Shown in pieces: positions 50,260 through 59,952 of a DNA stretch of 64,000 nucleotides. Source of the stretch: Bin87 sp034423595 (GTDB lineage Bacteria > Chloroflexota > Dehalococcoidia > Lucifugimonadales > UBA3495). The notes below the pieces were generated by a model. That model was not told where the DNA came from and ran no database searches. It saw only the letters and a program-made list of their open reading frames with translations. The stretch lies in the NCBI GenBank assembly GCA_965207025.1, contig OZ242258.1, positions 1,240,001 to 1,304,000 on the forward strand, read 5' to 3'. A program made the position numbers and the translations under genes. How positions within the stretch are numbered: position 1 is the stretch's first letter; every line of letters starts with the position of its first letter.

Positions 50260-50708
50260 CAAACAACCCCGGAGACCCCTCATCAGTACCGCCGTTGGGA
50301 CGCCGTTCCGACGGCTGTATCATTGCGCCCGACGGGTCAGAGGTAAGGCTGCTGCTCACTAGACAACACAATGCCACCCGGTGCAGCGTGGTAGAAGTGA
50401 GCATAGCCGCCGGGTCTGTCAGCAAGGCGGTACGTCACCGCACCGTTGAGGAGGCTTGGTACGTAGTAGAGGGGGAGGGAGAGGTCTGGCGATGCCCTCC
50501 GGGTCGCACTACTGAAAACACGTCTGCGGTCGGAGTAACGACCGGAGATGCCCTGACCGTACCTACGGGATGGGCGTTTCAATTCCGTGCTTCGCCCAGT
50601 ATGGGGCTTCGTTTCATTTGTGTAACGATGCCACCTTGGCCCGGGATGGACGAGGCGGCTGATGTGCCCGAAGGCGGCCTGTGGCCGCCTACGCTGAATC
50701 CCGGTTAA
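50256..50708 (+). CDS. Cupin-domain protein
   Basis: 150 residues, ATGA overlap with the hydratase. Cupin motif 1 is partial: VRHRTVEEAWYVVEGEGEV keeps an H and E set, while motif 2 (PTGWAFQFRAS) lacks the His. Metal binding is thus uncertain. Probably an isomerase or regulator partner of the enoyl-CoA enzyme. Confidence 0.85.
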   Translation: MTNNPGDPSSVPPLGRRSDGCIIAPDGSEVRLLLTRQHNATRCSVVEVSIAAGSVSKAVRHRTVEEAWYVVEGEGEVWRCPPGRTTENTSAVGVTTGDALTVPTGWAFQFRASPSMGLRFICVTMPPWPGMDEAADVPEGGLWPPTLNPG

Positions 50709-50725
50709 ACGCGGGACGCTTCGAA

Positions 50726-50962
50726 TCAGCCGGGGCGTCGAACTTCTATCGTTTCTCCGTCAGCTAGGGCAACACGACGGTATTGGATGCCCATTTTCAG
50801 CATCCAGTAACCTAGGGTAGCTGGGCTGACTCCCAGCTGGGAGGCCGCTCGGCTCATCCCTACATCGTTGACCAAGTTCGGCACCAAACTCTCCAGGGGT
50901 TGACCATGCTTCTCTTCCACACTGCGCATCAACTTGGTCTTTCTGATTCTTTGCGTCGCCAT
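50726..50962 (-). CDS. Small helix-turn-helix protein
   Basis: 78 residues. The likely HTH is VNDVGMSRAASQLGVSPATL followed by GYWMLKMG, close in style to Fis-type or transposase-like HTHs. Basic N-terminus (TQRIRKTKLMR). AGGGGGAAT before ATG. No partner gene; it is convergent with the cupin gene. Could be a stand-alone DNA-binding protein or an element remnant. Confidence 0.65.
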   Translation of the reverse strand: MATQRIRKTKLMRSVEEKHGQPLESLVPNLVNDVGMSRAASQLGVSPATLGYWMLKMGIQYRRVALADGETIEVRRPG

Positions 50963-51164
50963 ATTCCCCCTGCTTTCCGTATTTCACCCATCTCAGGCAG
51001 CGCAAATTCGGAGCGCTACCGATATCTTCTAAACTTTGACCATGTTACATCAACCGACCGACCCTTGACACAGGATTGCCATGCAGGCTAACGCTTTTTT
51101 TGAAAATATCCTAAAAAGCGATGGCTAATTGGATGTAATCCTCACCAGGCAGTGAGATATCTGG

Positions 51165-52259
51165 TCAGGCGCCGTTTGCCCCGGTCAAGTCGGATACTTT
51201 TGGCATCACGTTCTCGGCCAGCAGACGGGTCGAGCGTTCCCATGCTGCGTTGTTTTCCGACTGATCGTACACCAGCATTAAGAGGCCGCCGAATCCCCCC
51301 ACGTCCTGGTACAGACGCCTGATCTTGTCGGCCACCGTGTCGGGCGAACCGATCAACCATAGATGGTCGGCCATGTACTCGATGTTCACTGCGTCGTCAG
51401 GCACTTCGTCATCGTGCTTGAACACTTTCATCAGGTCGAACTCGCGGAACAGCGGCAACAGGTAGTCATGCCACACGCGACCCAACATTCCGTTCAATGC
51501 CAAGTCGCGAGCCTCTTCGTCGGTGTCCGCCACGTAAACGTCCCTGACCAATCTCCAGTCGGCGCGCGACGGCGTCTTGCCCGTGCGCTGCGCTCCCTCT
51601 TCAATCGCTTCCCAGTGGCTGCGGCAGTAATCGGCGTTGAGGGCCAGACTCATCGGGATAAAGCCACGCTCGCCAGCGATCATCAAAGTGGGTGATTTGT
51701 AGCTGACCGATGCTACGCCGATCGGAGGATGGGGTTGCTGGTATGGTCGCAGGAAGAATTCCAGGGTGCCGTACATGGGCTCGGGTATGCTGACGTTCCA
51801 GTACTTGCCTTTGTATTCAAAGGGTCCGTCGTTCGCCCATATCTTCAGGATTATGTCCAGCGATTCACGGGTCATATCCCGGTGTTCTCCGTTATTTCCG
51901 TCAACGTCAAAGAGGGCCCAGTCACTGGGCAGTCCACTGGCACCGACGCCAAACAGGAAACGCCCCTGGGAAATATGGTCCAAGTAGGCAACCCGGTGCG
52001 CCAGCTCAGCGGGATGGTGGAAGGGCAGGAGGTGCGCCCCTGAACCTAGTTTGATGCGCTTGGTCTGCATCAAAGCCTGGGCGATAAGAAGATCAGGAGC
52101 GGGTATCGGTTCCCAGGGTGAAGTGAAGTGCTCACCGATCCAGGCTTCATCAAAGCCCAATTCATCGCACAGAGTCAGGTATTGCAGATCCCACTGGTGA
52201 GCGTCGTAGATGTTCCGTTCCGGTGGATGGGACGGCATCATAAAAAGTCCGTACTTCAT
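51165..52259 (-). CDS. LLM-class flavin-dependent oxidoreductase
   Basis: 364 residues. Bacterial luciferase-like TIM barrel: MKYGLFMMPSHPPERN, DEAWIGEHFTSPWEP, GRFLFGVGASGLPSDW, and the C-terminal WLIGSPDTVADKI. Uses FMNH2 or F420. The family includes alkane and organosulfur monooxygenases. AGGAGG five bases before ATG. Adjacent to a divergent FKBP gene. Confidence 0.92.
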   Translation of the reverse strand: MKYGLFMMPSHPPERNIYDAHQWDLQYLTLCDELGFDEAWIGEHFTSPWEPIPAPDLLIAQALMQTKRIKLGSGAHLLPFHHPAELAHRVAYLDHISQGRFLFGVGASGLPSDWALFDVDGNNGEHRDMTRESLDIILKIWANDGPFEYKGKYWNVSIPEPMYGTLEFFLRPYQQPHPPIGVASVSYKSPTLMIAGERGFIPMSLALNADYCRSHWEAIEEGAQRTGKTPSRADWRLVRDVYVADTDEEARDLALNGMLGRVWHDYLLPLFREFDLMKVFKHDDEVPDDAVNIEYMADHLWLIGSPDTVADKIRRLYQDVGGFGGLLMLVYDQSENNAAWERSTRLLAENVMPKVSDLTGANGA

Positions 52260-52351
52260 GGGTCCTCCTGCAAACGCCTTGACTGTGGGCGACTACATCC
52301 CGGCTGGGCCACAGCCGTACCTTACCATAAATCTGGAGACCTTGCGTCCCG

Positions 52352-52360
52352 TGTTATAGT
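52352..52360 (+). promoter_or_regulatory. Extended -10 promoter (TGTTATAGT) for the FKBP gene
   Basis: TG-T-TATAGT ends 29 bases before TTG 52390, in the divergent gap with the LLM gene. Confidence 0.5.
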
Positions 52361-52389
52361 GGCGCATCCATTCTGGCAAAGGGTTGAAA

Positions 52390-52821
52390 TTGACTACAGC
52401 ACAGATCGGCAATCGGGTTCGCGTTCACTACACAGGCCGCCTGGACGACGGCGAAGTGTTCGACTCGTCAGAAGGGGGAACGCCCCTATCCTTCACGGTA
52501 GGCAACGGCCAGGTGATTCCAGGATTTGAAAACGGGGTCATCGGCATGGCCCCCGGCGATACCAGGACAGTCCATATCCCGTGCGCCGACGCATACGGGG
52601 AACATAGAGGGGACGGCGTGTTACAGGTTCCCCGAGGCGAATTTCCACCCAATATGCCGCTGGAAGTCGGCACTTCGGTTCAGGGCCAGCAAAGCAGCGG
52701 ACAAACCGTGAATTTCACCATCATGGCGGTGAGCGACGAAACAGTGACCCTCGACGCTAATCACCCGTTGGCGGGGAAGGACCTGACGTTTGACCTGACG
52801 CTGGTATCGATAGAGGGGTAG
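52390..52821 (+). CDS. FKBP-type peptidyl-prolyl isomerase (SlyD-like)
   Basis: 143 residues from TTG 52390, six bases after AAAGGG; an adjacent TTG at 52384 is the other choice. RVRVHYTGRLDDGEVFDSSE, VIPGFENGVIGMAPGDT and the insert-in-flap region (YGEHRGDGVLQVPRGEFP) followed by LDANHPLAGKDLTFDLTL are SlyD-type. No His-rich tail. Cytoplasmic prolyl isomerase/chaperone. Confidence 0.9.
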   Translation: MTTAQIGNRVRVHYTGRLDDGEVFDSSEGGTPLSFTVGNGQVIPGFENGVIGMAPGDTRTVHIPCADAYGEHRGDGVLQVPRGEFPPNMPLEVGTSVQGQQSSGQTVNFTIMAVSDETVTLDANHPLAGKDLTFDLTLVSIEG

Positions 52822-52861
52822 CAGCTGCGACAAAGTTTGGGTTCCCCCAGGAGCCACCTCG

Positions 52862-53677
52862 CTACAGCCGCACCTGCTGGGCCAGGGTCTGGTAGGTTAC
52901 CGGGGACGTTGCGACCAAGCCCGCGTCCACGGGTAGCACCACCCCGTTGATCCAGCGAGCTTCGTCACTGGCTAGGAAGAGGGCTGCATTGCCGATGTCC
53001 CAGGCGGTGCCTTCGGTGCGCAGGGGAGCCGCGTTGCTGCGAATCTGGCGGAGGTCGTCGTCCATGCGGGGGGCCACCATCGGAGTGTACACCAGGCCCG
53101 GCGCGATGCAGTTTGTGCGAATACCGTCGGGGCCGTGGTCAGCCGCCATCGAAATTGTCAACCCGATAACCGCCGCTTTGGACGCCGTGTAGGGCGTGCT
53201 GCTGTGGGCGCGCAGGCCGGCGATGGACGAGATGTTGATTATCGACCCCCCTCCCGATTCGATCATGCGTGGGATGGCAAACTTGCTGGCGAGCACGATG
53301 CTCTTAACGTTGATGGCCATCACCCGATCCCAGGCCTCTTCCGTGATTTCCACCACTGTGCCCCGGTGAGATATGCCGACGTTGTTGTCCAGGATGTCCA
53401 GCCGTCCGTACCGCTCTATGCAGGCGGCAACCATGCGTTCGCAGTCCTCAGCGTTGGTAACGTCGGCCTGAATCGTTGACGCGGTTCCGCCCTCGGACTC
53501 GATCAACTCCAGGGTTTCTTTCGCACGATCCTCGGCTAGGTCGGACAGCAGGACTTTAGCGCCTTCCCTTGCGAACAACGTCGCGGCAGCCCGTCCATTG
53601 CCCACGCCGGGGCCGCTGGCGCCGGCGCCGGTTACGATGGCTACCTTTCCTTCCAGTCTCGGGCTGCGTTCGGGCAC
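52862..53677 (-). CDS. Short-chain dehydrogenase/reductase
   Basis: 271 residues from GTG 53677 (GGAGG eight bases upstream). Cofactor motif VTGAGASGPGVGNGRA (longer than the classic TGxxxGxG), NNVGISHRG, catalytic Ser region INISSIAGL and YTASKAAV (Tyr-Lys). NAD(P)-dependent alcohol/keto reduction of unknown substrate. 28 bases upstream of its start lies the end of the membrane protein gene. Confidence 0.93.
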   Translation of the reverse strand: MPERSPRLEGKVAIVTGAGASGPGVGNGRAAATLFAREGAKVLLSDLAEDRAKETLELIESEGGTASTIQADVTNAEDCERMVAACIERYGRLDILDNNVGISHRGTVVEITEEAWDRVMAINVKSIVLASKFAIPRMIESGGGSIINISSIAGLRAHSSTPYTASKAAVIGLTISMAADHGPDGIRTNCIAPGLVYTPMVAPRMDDDLRQIRSNAAPLRTEGTAWDIGNAALFLASDEARWINGVVLPVDAGLVATSPVTYQTLAQQVRL

Positions 53678-53705
53678 GGTAAAGTCCTCCGCTATTCGTC
53701 TGCCG

Positions 53706-55271
53706 TCACTCGGCGATGGGTCGTGAAATTATCCACAAACTGACGCAAGTGTAGCACACCATAAGTACGAGCATGGGGATCTGACTCAGCAGGGCGGCGC
53801 GCCGGTTTTGGTACAGCCGGACGGCTTGGACGTGGGCCAGATAAACGCCGGCGATATGGCCGACTACTATGGCCGAGATGGAGAAATACCAGATGAAAAT
53901 GGGAGACAAGACGCCGATGTTGATGATGGCGTCGGCGGTGCCGAACAGGTCCCAACCCCATCCGAACGGGTCCGACGCGAGCACGATGAATCGCTGACCG
54001 TTGATTAGAAGGAACCCCAGGAAGTGCGCGTAGTGGTAGGCCAGCGCGATGGGCAGCAGGGAAAAAGCGAATGCCCGGGCCAGGCTCCCGATGTCCGGCG
54101 ATTTGTCTGCGCTGGAACCAGCGACGACAACCATCATACGGCAGGTACCGACGTACAGCACGCCAAAAACAATTGGCAAGCCGACAACGCCGACCAGATT
54201 GGCAAGATAGCCGCCATACCGAGGGAACTGCAACAGAAATTGGGTACTGAAAACAATCCATTCCGGCGTCGCCGACAGCCCGTCAAAAGAGACTGTGGAT
54301 AGCAGAAGAATCACGTGGCAGACCACGGTCACCGTCACAACGCCCAAACGGTTCAACCCCACGCAGAACGGCCGCAAGTTGAACTCACGTTCCTCGGAAT
54401 CGGCTGCGCTATAGCATTCATAGCAATCGACGCAATGCAATTCCCCGGACGAACAACGTCCCTCGCTGGAACATTCCAAGCAACGAGACCTGGGAGCGCG
54501 AACTTCCGTAATGGAAAACCGGGACATGAACCCATACACGACGGTGAATCCTTCGGCGTTCCTGAGCCACGGGTCGCGGCCGAACAGATACATCCCGGTA
54601 AAGTTGTACGCAGTGTAACCCACTAGTATCCAGCCTAAGGCACGGGGGCCGGCGGCTCCGGCGATCACAGTCTCCAGAACGGCGAATCCAGCGAATACCA
54701 ACACCGCCGGCCATGGGCCCCAACGCCGGGGATAAGGCAGGTTGCGGCTCAAAGCGCGGCCAGGCGCGAGAGTAGCGGCGAACGATTCGGCAAAGCCCCA
54801 GGCAACTTTCCAGGGGTTCACCAGGGCCCAGAGATTGCCAAGCAGCGCGGTAAAAAAACTCAGACCAACCCAGAACGCGACGTATATGGCCGCAGGGGCG
54901 GGATTGAGCGCGGCCCGCTCGGTTCCAAAGAGGGCGCCGAGGATGACATATATCGTCAACAGCACCGACAGAAGTTGTAGCGGCGCTGTGAGCACCGGAG
55001 TTGAGAGTATTTGCCCTATGATCGGGATGCGCAACAGGTTGTAACGAGGATATGCGTTGTGCGTCGTGTCACCGCGCAAGAAGACGGCTACCACTAGGAA
55101 AGAAAGCGCCACGGCCACAGCCCCGGCGATCACAAAGAGGGACAAGGGCAACGGCAGGTCGTAGCGTTCGCCAAACCCGTGAGCATCAGCGGAGGGAACA
55201 AATACTACCGAAACGGCCATGAACAACAGGGCCGCGGCGACCAGGGCCAGCATGATCCGACGAGCAATCAT
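53706..55271 (-). CDS. Fenitrothion hydrolase-like polytopic membrane protein with a Cys-rich loop
   Basis: 521 residues from ATG 55271 (TGATG overlap with the gene before). Signal-like first helix ending SADAHGFGERYDLPLPL, then about eleven more membrane segments. The start AHGFGERYDLPLPLSLF is like proteins annotated as FedB-type fenitrothion hydrolases, an assignment based on one biochemical report for the family as I recall. The middle loop has eight or so cysteines: RCLECSSEGRC, SSGELHCVDCYECYSA. This could bind metal or an Fe-S cluster. Function unproven. Confidence 0.75.
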   Translation of the reverse strand: MIARRIMLALVAAALLFMAVSVVFVPSADAHGFGERYDLPLPLSLFVIAGAVAVALSFLVVAVFLRGDTTHNAYPRYNLLRIPIIGQILSTPVLTAPLQLLSVLLTIYVILGALFGTERAALNPAPAAIYVAFWVGLSFFTALLGNLWALVNPWKVAWGFAESFAATLAPGRALSRNLPYPRRWGPWPAVLVFAGFAVLETVIAGAAGPRALGWILVGYTAYNFTGMYLFGRDPWLRNAEGFTVVYGFMSRFSITEVRAPRSRCLECSSEGRCSSGELHCVDCYECYSAADSEEREFNLRPFCVGLNRLGVVTVTVVCHVILLLSTVSFDGLSATPEWIVFSTQFLLQFPRYGGYLANLVGVVGLPIVFGVLYVGTCRMMVVVAGSSADKSPDIGSLARAFAFSLLPIALAYHYAHFLGFLLINGQRFIVLASDPFGWGWDLFGTADAIINIGVLSPIFIWYFSISAIVVGHIAGVYLAHVQAVRLYQNRRAALLSQIPMLVLMVCYTCVSLWIISRPIAE

Positions 55272-55855
55272 CAAAGGTTACGCCGGCGTTGTAGGGTCAG
55301 CCAGGTCCACACGCCGACGGCGAATATCACCACCAGGACTGCGGTAATCCAAATCCATTGAATTCGGGCGCGAGGCTCCTCAACGTCCAAATTAAGCACA
55401 AATTGTTCCTCGCCCAAGTGAGAGGAAATCGACATCGACACGTCCCACGGGCCGACGACCGCGAAAGGCACGTCAACTTCAAAATAGCGTAGGGTCTGCT
55501 CGTTGAGTACCTGCTCTGGGCCGAAAGTGGGAGCGCCGGGCGGTCCGTTAGCGGAGACGAAAAGCTGGACATCCGTGTCTCTCAGCAGGCGTTCATCCGC
55601 GGCATCAAAGACCTGTATCGCCAGGTGGGTTTGAGGAATCACCGGGCGGGCCGGGATTATGCCCACCACAACACGGTATGGGCCCTGTACCCGGTCTATG
55701 ATGATTGTTGACGCGCCGTTGGCATGAGCCGTTCCCAACGCTAGGAACGCCGGAGCCGCGTGCAATGTGAGCAAGGCGACCAGGCCCGACAACATTGCTA
55801 CGCACATCGCCAAACCGGACGCCGAACTCATTTTGCGATTTACAAAGGCTTTCAC
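55271..55855 (-). CDS. Exported single-TM protein, FixH/YtkA-like domain
   Basis: 194 residues from GTG 55855. N-terminal signal (MLSGLVALLTLHAAPAFLAL), an Ig-like domain (YRVVVGIIPARPVIPQTHLA, LRYFEVDVPFAVVGPWDVSM) and a C-terminal membrane helix (WIWITAVLVVIFAVGVWTWL) with RRR anchor. Resembles FixH/YtkA domains that help metal or oxidase assembly. Ends one base into the FedB-like start, so the two probably work together at the membrane. Confidence 0.75.
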   Translation of the reverse strand: MKAFVNRKMSSASGLAMCVAMLSGLVALLTLHAAPAFLALGTAHANGASTIIIDRVQGPYRVVVGIIPARPVIPQTHLAIQVFDAADERLLRDTDVQLFVSANGPPGAPTFGPEQVLNEQTLRYFEVDVPFAVVGPWDVSMSISSHLGEEQFVLNLDVEEPRARIQWIWITAVLVVIFAVGVWTWLTLQRRRNL

Positions 55856-55995
55856 TCATCACCCGCCGACGAATCGGCGGCACAATACCACATTTGGGCT
55901 AACTTGACGCTATTGGTGCGCCAGAATACACTTTACGGCACATACGCTCCAACCGTGAGCAAGTTGAGGTTCGATCATCGCTATTCAACAGTCCA

Positions 55996-57638
55996 ATGGC
56001 AACCCGGCATTCAGTGAAGACGTAGCATTATTCATAGATTGGGAGAACTTCAAGATAAGCTTGGCGGCGCGCGGGAGGACACCCAACGTATCCGCTCTGA
56101 AGGAAGAAGTCTCCAACCATGGCCGGGTGGTAGTCGGAAAAGCTTATGCCGACTGGGTAACGCGCGCGCCCGAACTGAAAGGGGCTAGCCAGTTCATCCA
56201 GGATCCCCCTTCCCTTTACGCCGCGGGTATCGAGCCGGTTTACGTTCCCACCCGGTTGCCCCCCGGCGGCTCCTATGGATCGGGTCGCACCATCGCCGTC
56301 AAGAATAGCGTTGACGTCAAGATGACGGCGGACTGCATAGACACGGCGCACAACTTCCCGAATATCAACACGTTCGTATTAGTGTCCGGCGACTCCGATT
56401 TCATCCACGTAATCAACTCACTGCGGGCCGTTGGCAAGCGTGTTCTAGTCGTTGGCGTGTCTTGGGCCACGTCTCGTCGCATGGCGGACCACGTTGACGG
56501 GCTGATTTTCTACGATGCTGACGTTGACCCCATCGAAGCCGAGCCGGCCGTACACCGTGGTCCCTACCAGCGGCACCGCCAGCCGGCAGCGGCGCAACTG
56601 AGCAATCCCGGCCGACACCAACTGCCCGAGGTGATCCGGGCAATAGAAGATGTGATCCGAGCAGAGCGGGCCGCCGGTCACACATTGCTGCTTACCTCGC
56701 TCAAGCAGCGGCTGGTCCGTCGGATTGCCGGATTTGACGAACGCAAGCTTGGGTTCTCGGGATTCAAGAAGTTGATGCTACGAGTGGCCGAAGAGGGTAA
56801 CATCAAAATCCGCAGCGTCGATTTGGTGGACTGGATCCTGATGGCTGACGAGCCGGATCCAGTGCCGCAAATTAGAGACCAGGACGACGAGCTGGAGGAG
56901 TTCGACGGCGACGAAAAGACCGAGGCTGCCATCCAGTCTGCTGACGACGAACACGATCATGCAGCTGAACCGGCGAGCGATTACCCCACCGAAGAATCGC
57001 AGGATGAGGATATTCCCGACGATGCGACATCCCCACAGGAGCCCGTGCAGCCGTCTGTCAGCCGCCTCGACCCGGCACACTCCTACGTTCCCCTTTTGAC
57101 CGATGCGGTAGCCGAACTCGACCTGCCTGAATCGGACGACCGTACCGGCGACGCCAATCGCATCGCCGACCTGGTTACGGCGGGTCATATGCTGGAGGAA
57201 CGCGACGGCTCCGACAACGTTATGTTCAATGCATTGTGCGGTGAAATCAGCGAGAACCTAGCTGCGGGAATCGAAGCTGAGAACCCCCACATTCTGACCT
57301 ACTGGGGTGAAAACAATTCCCGATCTTTTATCATCAGCCTCATCCGTACGCTGGCGTCCAACCAGGTATTCAAGTACCGCAACGTCAGCGTGCGCGACCC
57401 TGAAACCAACCGGGCGCGCCGGCGCCGGGTGTTTGGCCTGAACAGGGAACACCCCCTGATCGGAATTGCGCTGGCAGTGCGTTTGGGATTGCCCTATGAA
57501 CCGCCGCCGGTGAACGGCGCGGGCTTGAACGACGCCCTGGCGACTCCAGCGCTGGATGAGCATGGTTCCGCAGAAGCCGCCCATGCCGAATCGGCCGAAG
57601 ACGCAGAGGCGGCGGTCCTTTTTTCCGGCGCCAATTAA
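55996..57638 (+). CDS. NYN-domain RNase with OST-HTH/LOTUS domain; start region frameshifted
   Basis: The open frame from a TTG at 56061 lacks the first strand of the NYN (LabA/DUF88) domain. In the same frame the sequence just upstream reads SEDVALFIDWENFKISL, with the catalytic Asp of FIDWEN, but no ATG/GTG/TTG precedes it before a stop at 55965. In the next frame an ATG at 55996 gives MATRHS, and one missing base near 56015 would join it. NYN core: KMTADCIDTA, FVLVSGDSDFIHVI. Then a LOTUS domain (LKQRLVRRIAGFDERKLGFS), an acidic linker and a conserved C-terminus. Likely RNA cleavage/binding. Confidence 0.8.
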
Positions 57639-57657
57639 GCCGGGCTTTGGGTAACGG

Positions 57658-59916
57658 TCAGCTCCAAACCGAATTTAATCCGCCGTACCAGGTATCTCTC
57701 AGCGCCTGCAAGTCCACGTCGATGAGCGAATCGACGGTCAGTCGTTGGCCGCCGGACTCGCCCACTACGCAAGCCGGCACGGCGGCGCGGCGCGCGGCGT
57801 CCAGCACAGCGGAGGAAGCCTCCGAGTCCACCGATACCAGGATGCGGGAAGGGGCCTCGCCGAACATGGCAGCATCCCATCTCTCCGGAACTTTTTCGGC
57901 AAACGCTGAATGGGCAGTGAATCCCACGGGGCCGCTGCCTCCGACCTTCGTGTCCCCCAGGATGCACGACTCAGCCAAGGCGACAGCGAACCCGCCGTCG
58001 GAGCAATCGTGGGCCGAGAGGGCGACGCCATCGGCGATCAGACGCCGGCATATTTCTTGAACGCGCCGCTCCAGGGGCAGGTCAATATCCGGCGTGCCCC
58101 GAATCATTCCGTGGATTGTGGAAAGATACTCGCCGCCAGCCAAATCCGCCGGGTCTGCGGACAACTCAGCGGCGCCAAGCATTATCACGACCAGTCCGCC
58201 GGCGGGAAAACCGGCCCCGCAGTGTTTTCGCGCGTCTTCCAACAAACCCAGCCCACCGACGATCGGAGTCGGGAATATGGCCGTGCCCTGACTTTCGTTG
58301 TAAAGGCTTACGTTGCCGCTGACGACCGGCAACCCCAACTCGCGGCAAGCGTCCGCCATGCCGGCGATACAGCCCTCCAATTGATGGTAGATGTCGGGAC
58401 GCTCCGGATTGCCGAAATTGAGGCAGTCAGTCAGCGCCAGCGGTTCCGCTCCTACGCAAGTTAGGTTGCGGGTGACCTCGGCGACGACGCGCTGCCCCCC
58501 AAGGTAAGGATCCAGGAGGCAGTGGCGCCCATTCCCGTCGATGGCGACCGCGATGGCCTTGCCGGTTTCCTTGATGCGCAGAACCGCGGCGTCTCCCGAT
58601 CCCGGACCCACCACGGTGTTGGTCTGCACCTGGTGGTCATACTGCCGGTAAACTTGGCGTTTACTCGCTATATTCGGCGATGCCAGCAGCCGCAGCAACA
58701 CGTGGTTGGCGTCGGGGATCCCAGCATCAGTAGCCAGGGGTACGTCCGACATGCGCAACCGCTTGCGTTCTTCGGCTGCGGCGGAAGGTCGCCCGGTGAG
58801 GCGGTATCTGGGGGCATCCGCCAGATGCGGAACCGGCGCGGCGGCGATGGTATCGGATCCATCCGTCACTCGCGCCGTCCTTTCTTCGGTTACCACACCG
58901 ACGGCCCGGCAGGGCACGTCCCACTTCTCAAAGACCGCGCTCACTTCATCGACATGCTCGGGGTCAGCCACCAACAACATGCGCTCCTGAGATTCGGACA
59001 GCATAACCTCGTAGCCGGTCATGCCCTCTTCGCGGCGATGCACCCGGTTTATGTCAAGCGCAAACCCCCGCTGGCCCTTAGCCACGGACTCCACGGCTGC
59101 GCTAGTCAATCCGGCCGCTCCCAGGTCTTGAAACGCGCGCACCTTGCCGGAACCCAACGCTTCGAGGCAGGCCTCGATCAGCACCTTCTCAAGGAACGGA
59201 TTAGCGACCTGGACGGTGGGTCGGAGTTCCTGCTCCTCCTCGAAGGTTCGGGAAGCCAAACCCGAAGCCCCATGGATGCCATCCCGTCCGGTGCCGGCCC
59301 CGACGAGCAGCAAGACATCGCCAGGGGTGTCGGCAGCAGCACTGGCCAGATCCTGGATGCGAGCGATGCCGACGCACATGGCGTTGACCAGCGGGTTCTG
59401 CGAGTAGGATTCGTCGAAATAGATTTCGCCGGCTACGTCAGGCACTCCGATGCAATTTCCGTACCAGCCGATGCCATCCACAACGCCGCGCAGCAGCCTG
59501 CGATTCGTCGGATGATCCGGCGGCCCGAAGCGCAGGGAATTGAGCAAGGCAATGGGACGTGCGCCCATGGCCAGAATGTCCCGAACGATGCCACCGACGC
59601 CGGTGGCCGCTCCCTGCAAAGGTTCAACCGCAGACGGATGGTTGTGGGATTCCACTTTGAATACCACCGCCATGCCATCGCCGATGTCGATTGCGCCCGC
59701 GTTTTCCGAGCCGGCCTGTGACAGAGTCCGCGGCGAGGTGGATGGCAGCATTCCCAGGAGAGGACGGGAATGCTTGTAGCCGCAATGTTCGCTCCACAGC
59801 GCGCCGAACATGCCGAGCTCGACCGGGTTCGGCTCCCGGTCCAGCCGGTCCACAATCATCTGGTACTCGGCGGGGGACAGGGCTATTTCGTCGAGAATTT
59901 CCTTACTGACCGGCAT
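57658..59916 (-). CDS. purL: Phosphoribosylformylglycinamidine synthase, large subunit
   Basis: 752 residues, the small-type PurL that needs PurQ and PurS. N-terminal ALSPAEYQMIVDRLDREPN, GALWSEHCGYKHSRPLL, MGARPIALLNSLRFG, GNPERPDIYHQLEGCIAGMA, and HDCSDGGFAVALAESC. Makes FGAM in purine synthesis with ATP and PurQ-delivered ammonia. Convergent with the NYN gene. An EamA transporter separates it from purQ; purS is not visible. Confidence 0.97.
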   Translation of the reverse strand: MPVSKEILDEIALSPAEYQMIVDRLDREPNPVELGMFGALWSEHCGYKHSRPLLGMLPSTSPRTLSQAGSENAGAIDIGDGMAVVFKVESHNHPSAVEPLQGAATGVGGIVRDILAMGARPIALLNSLRFGPPDHPTNRRLLRGVVDGIGWYGNCIGVPDVAGEIYFDESYSQNPLVNAMCVGIARIQDLASAAADTPGDVLLLVGAGTGRDGIHGASGLASRTFEEEQELRPTVQVANPFLEKVLIEACLEALGSGKVRAFQDLGAAGLTSAAVESVAKGQRGFALDINRVHRREEGMTGYEVMLSESQERMLLVADPEHVDEVSAVFEKWDVPCRAVGVVTEERTARVTDGSDTIAAAPVPHLADAPRYRLTGRPSAAAEERKRLRMSDVPLATDAGIPDANHVLLRLLASPNIASKRQVYRQYDHQVQTNTVVGPGSGDAAVLRIKETGKAIAVAIDGNGRHCLLDPYLGGQRVVAEVTRNLTCVGAEPLALTDCLNFGNPERPDIYHQLEGCIAGMADACRELGLPVVSGNVSLYNESQGTAIFPTPIVGGLGLLEDARKHCGAGFPAGGLVVIMLGAAELSADPADLAGGEYLSTIHGMIRGTPDIDLPLERRVQEICRRLIADGVALSAHDCSDGGFAVALAESCILGDTKVGGSGPVGFTAHSAFAEKVPERWDAAMFGEAPSRILVSVDSEASSAVLDAARRAAVPACVVGESGGQRLTVDSLIDVDLQALRDTWYGGLNSVWS

Positions 59917-59952
59917 TGCTAACCACCATAGGATTCCGATTTTTGACTACAT

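Noticed and set aside
50726..50962. Transposase or insertion sequence
   Set aside because: Only a 78-residue HTH protein; no DDE domain or terminal inverted repeats around it.
58522..59721. 399-residue plus-strand open frame
   Set aside because: Antisense to purL, no motifs; a shadow of G+C-rich third positions.
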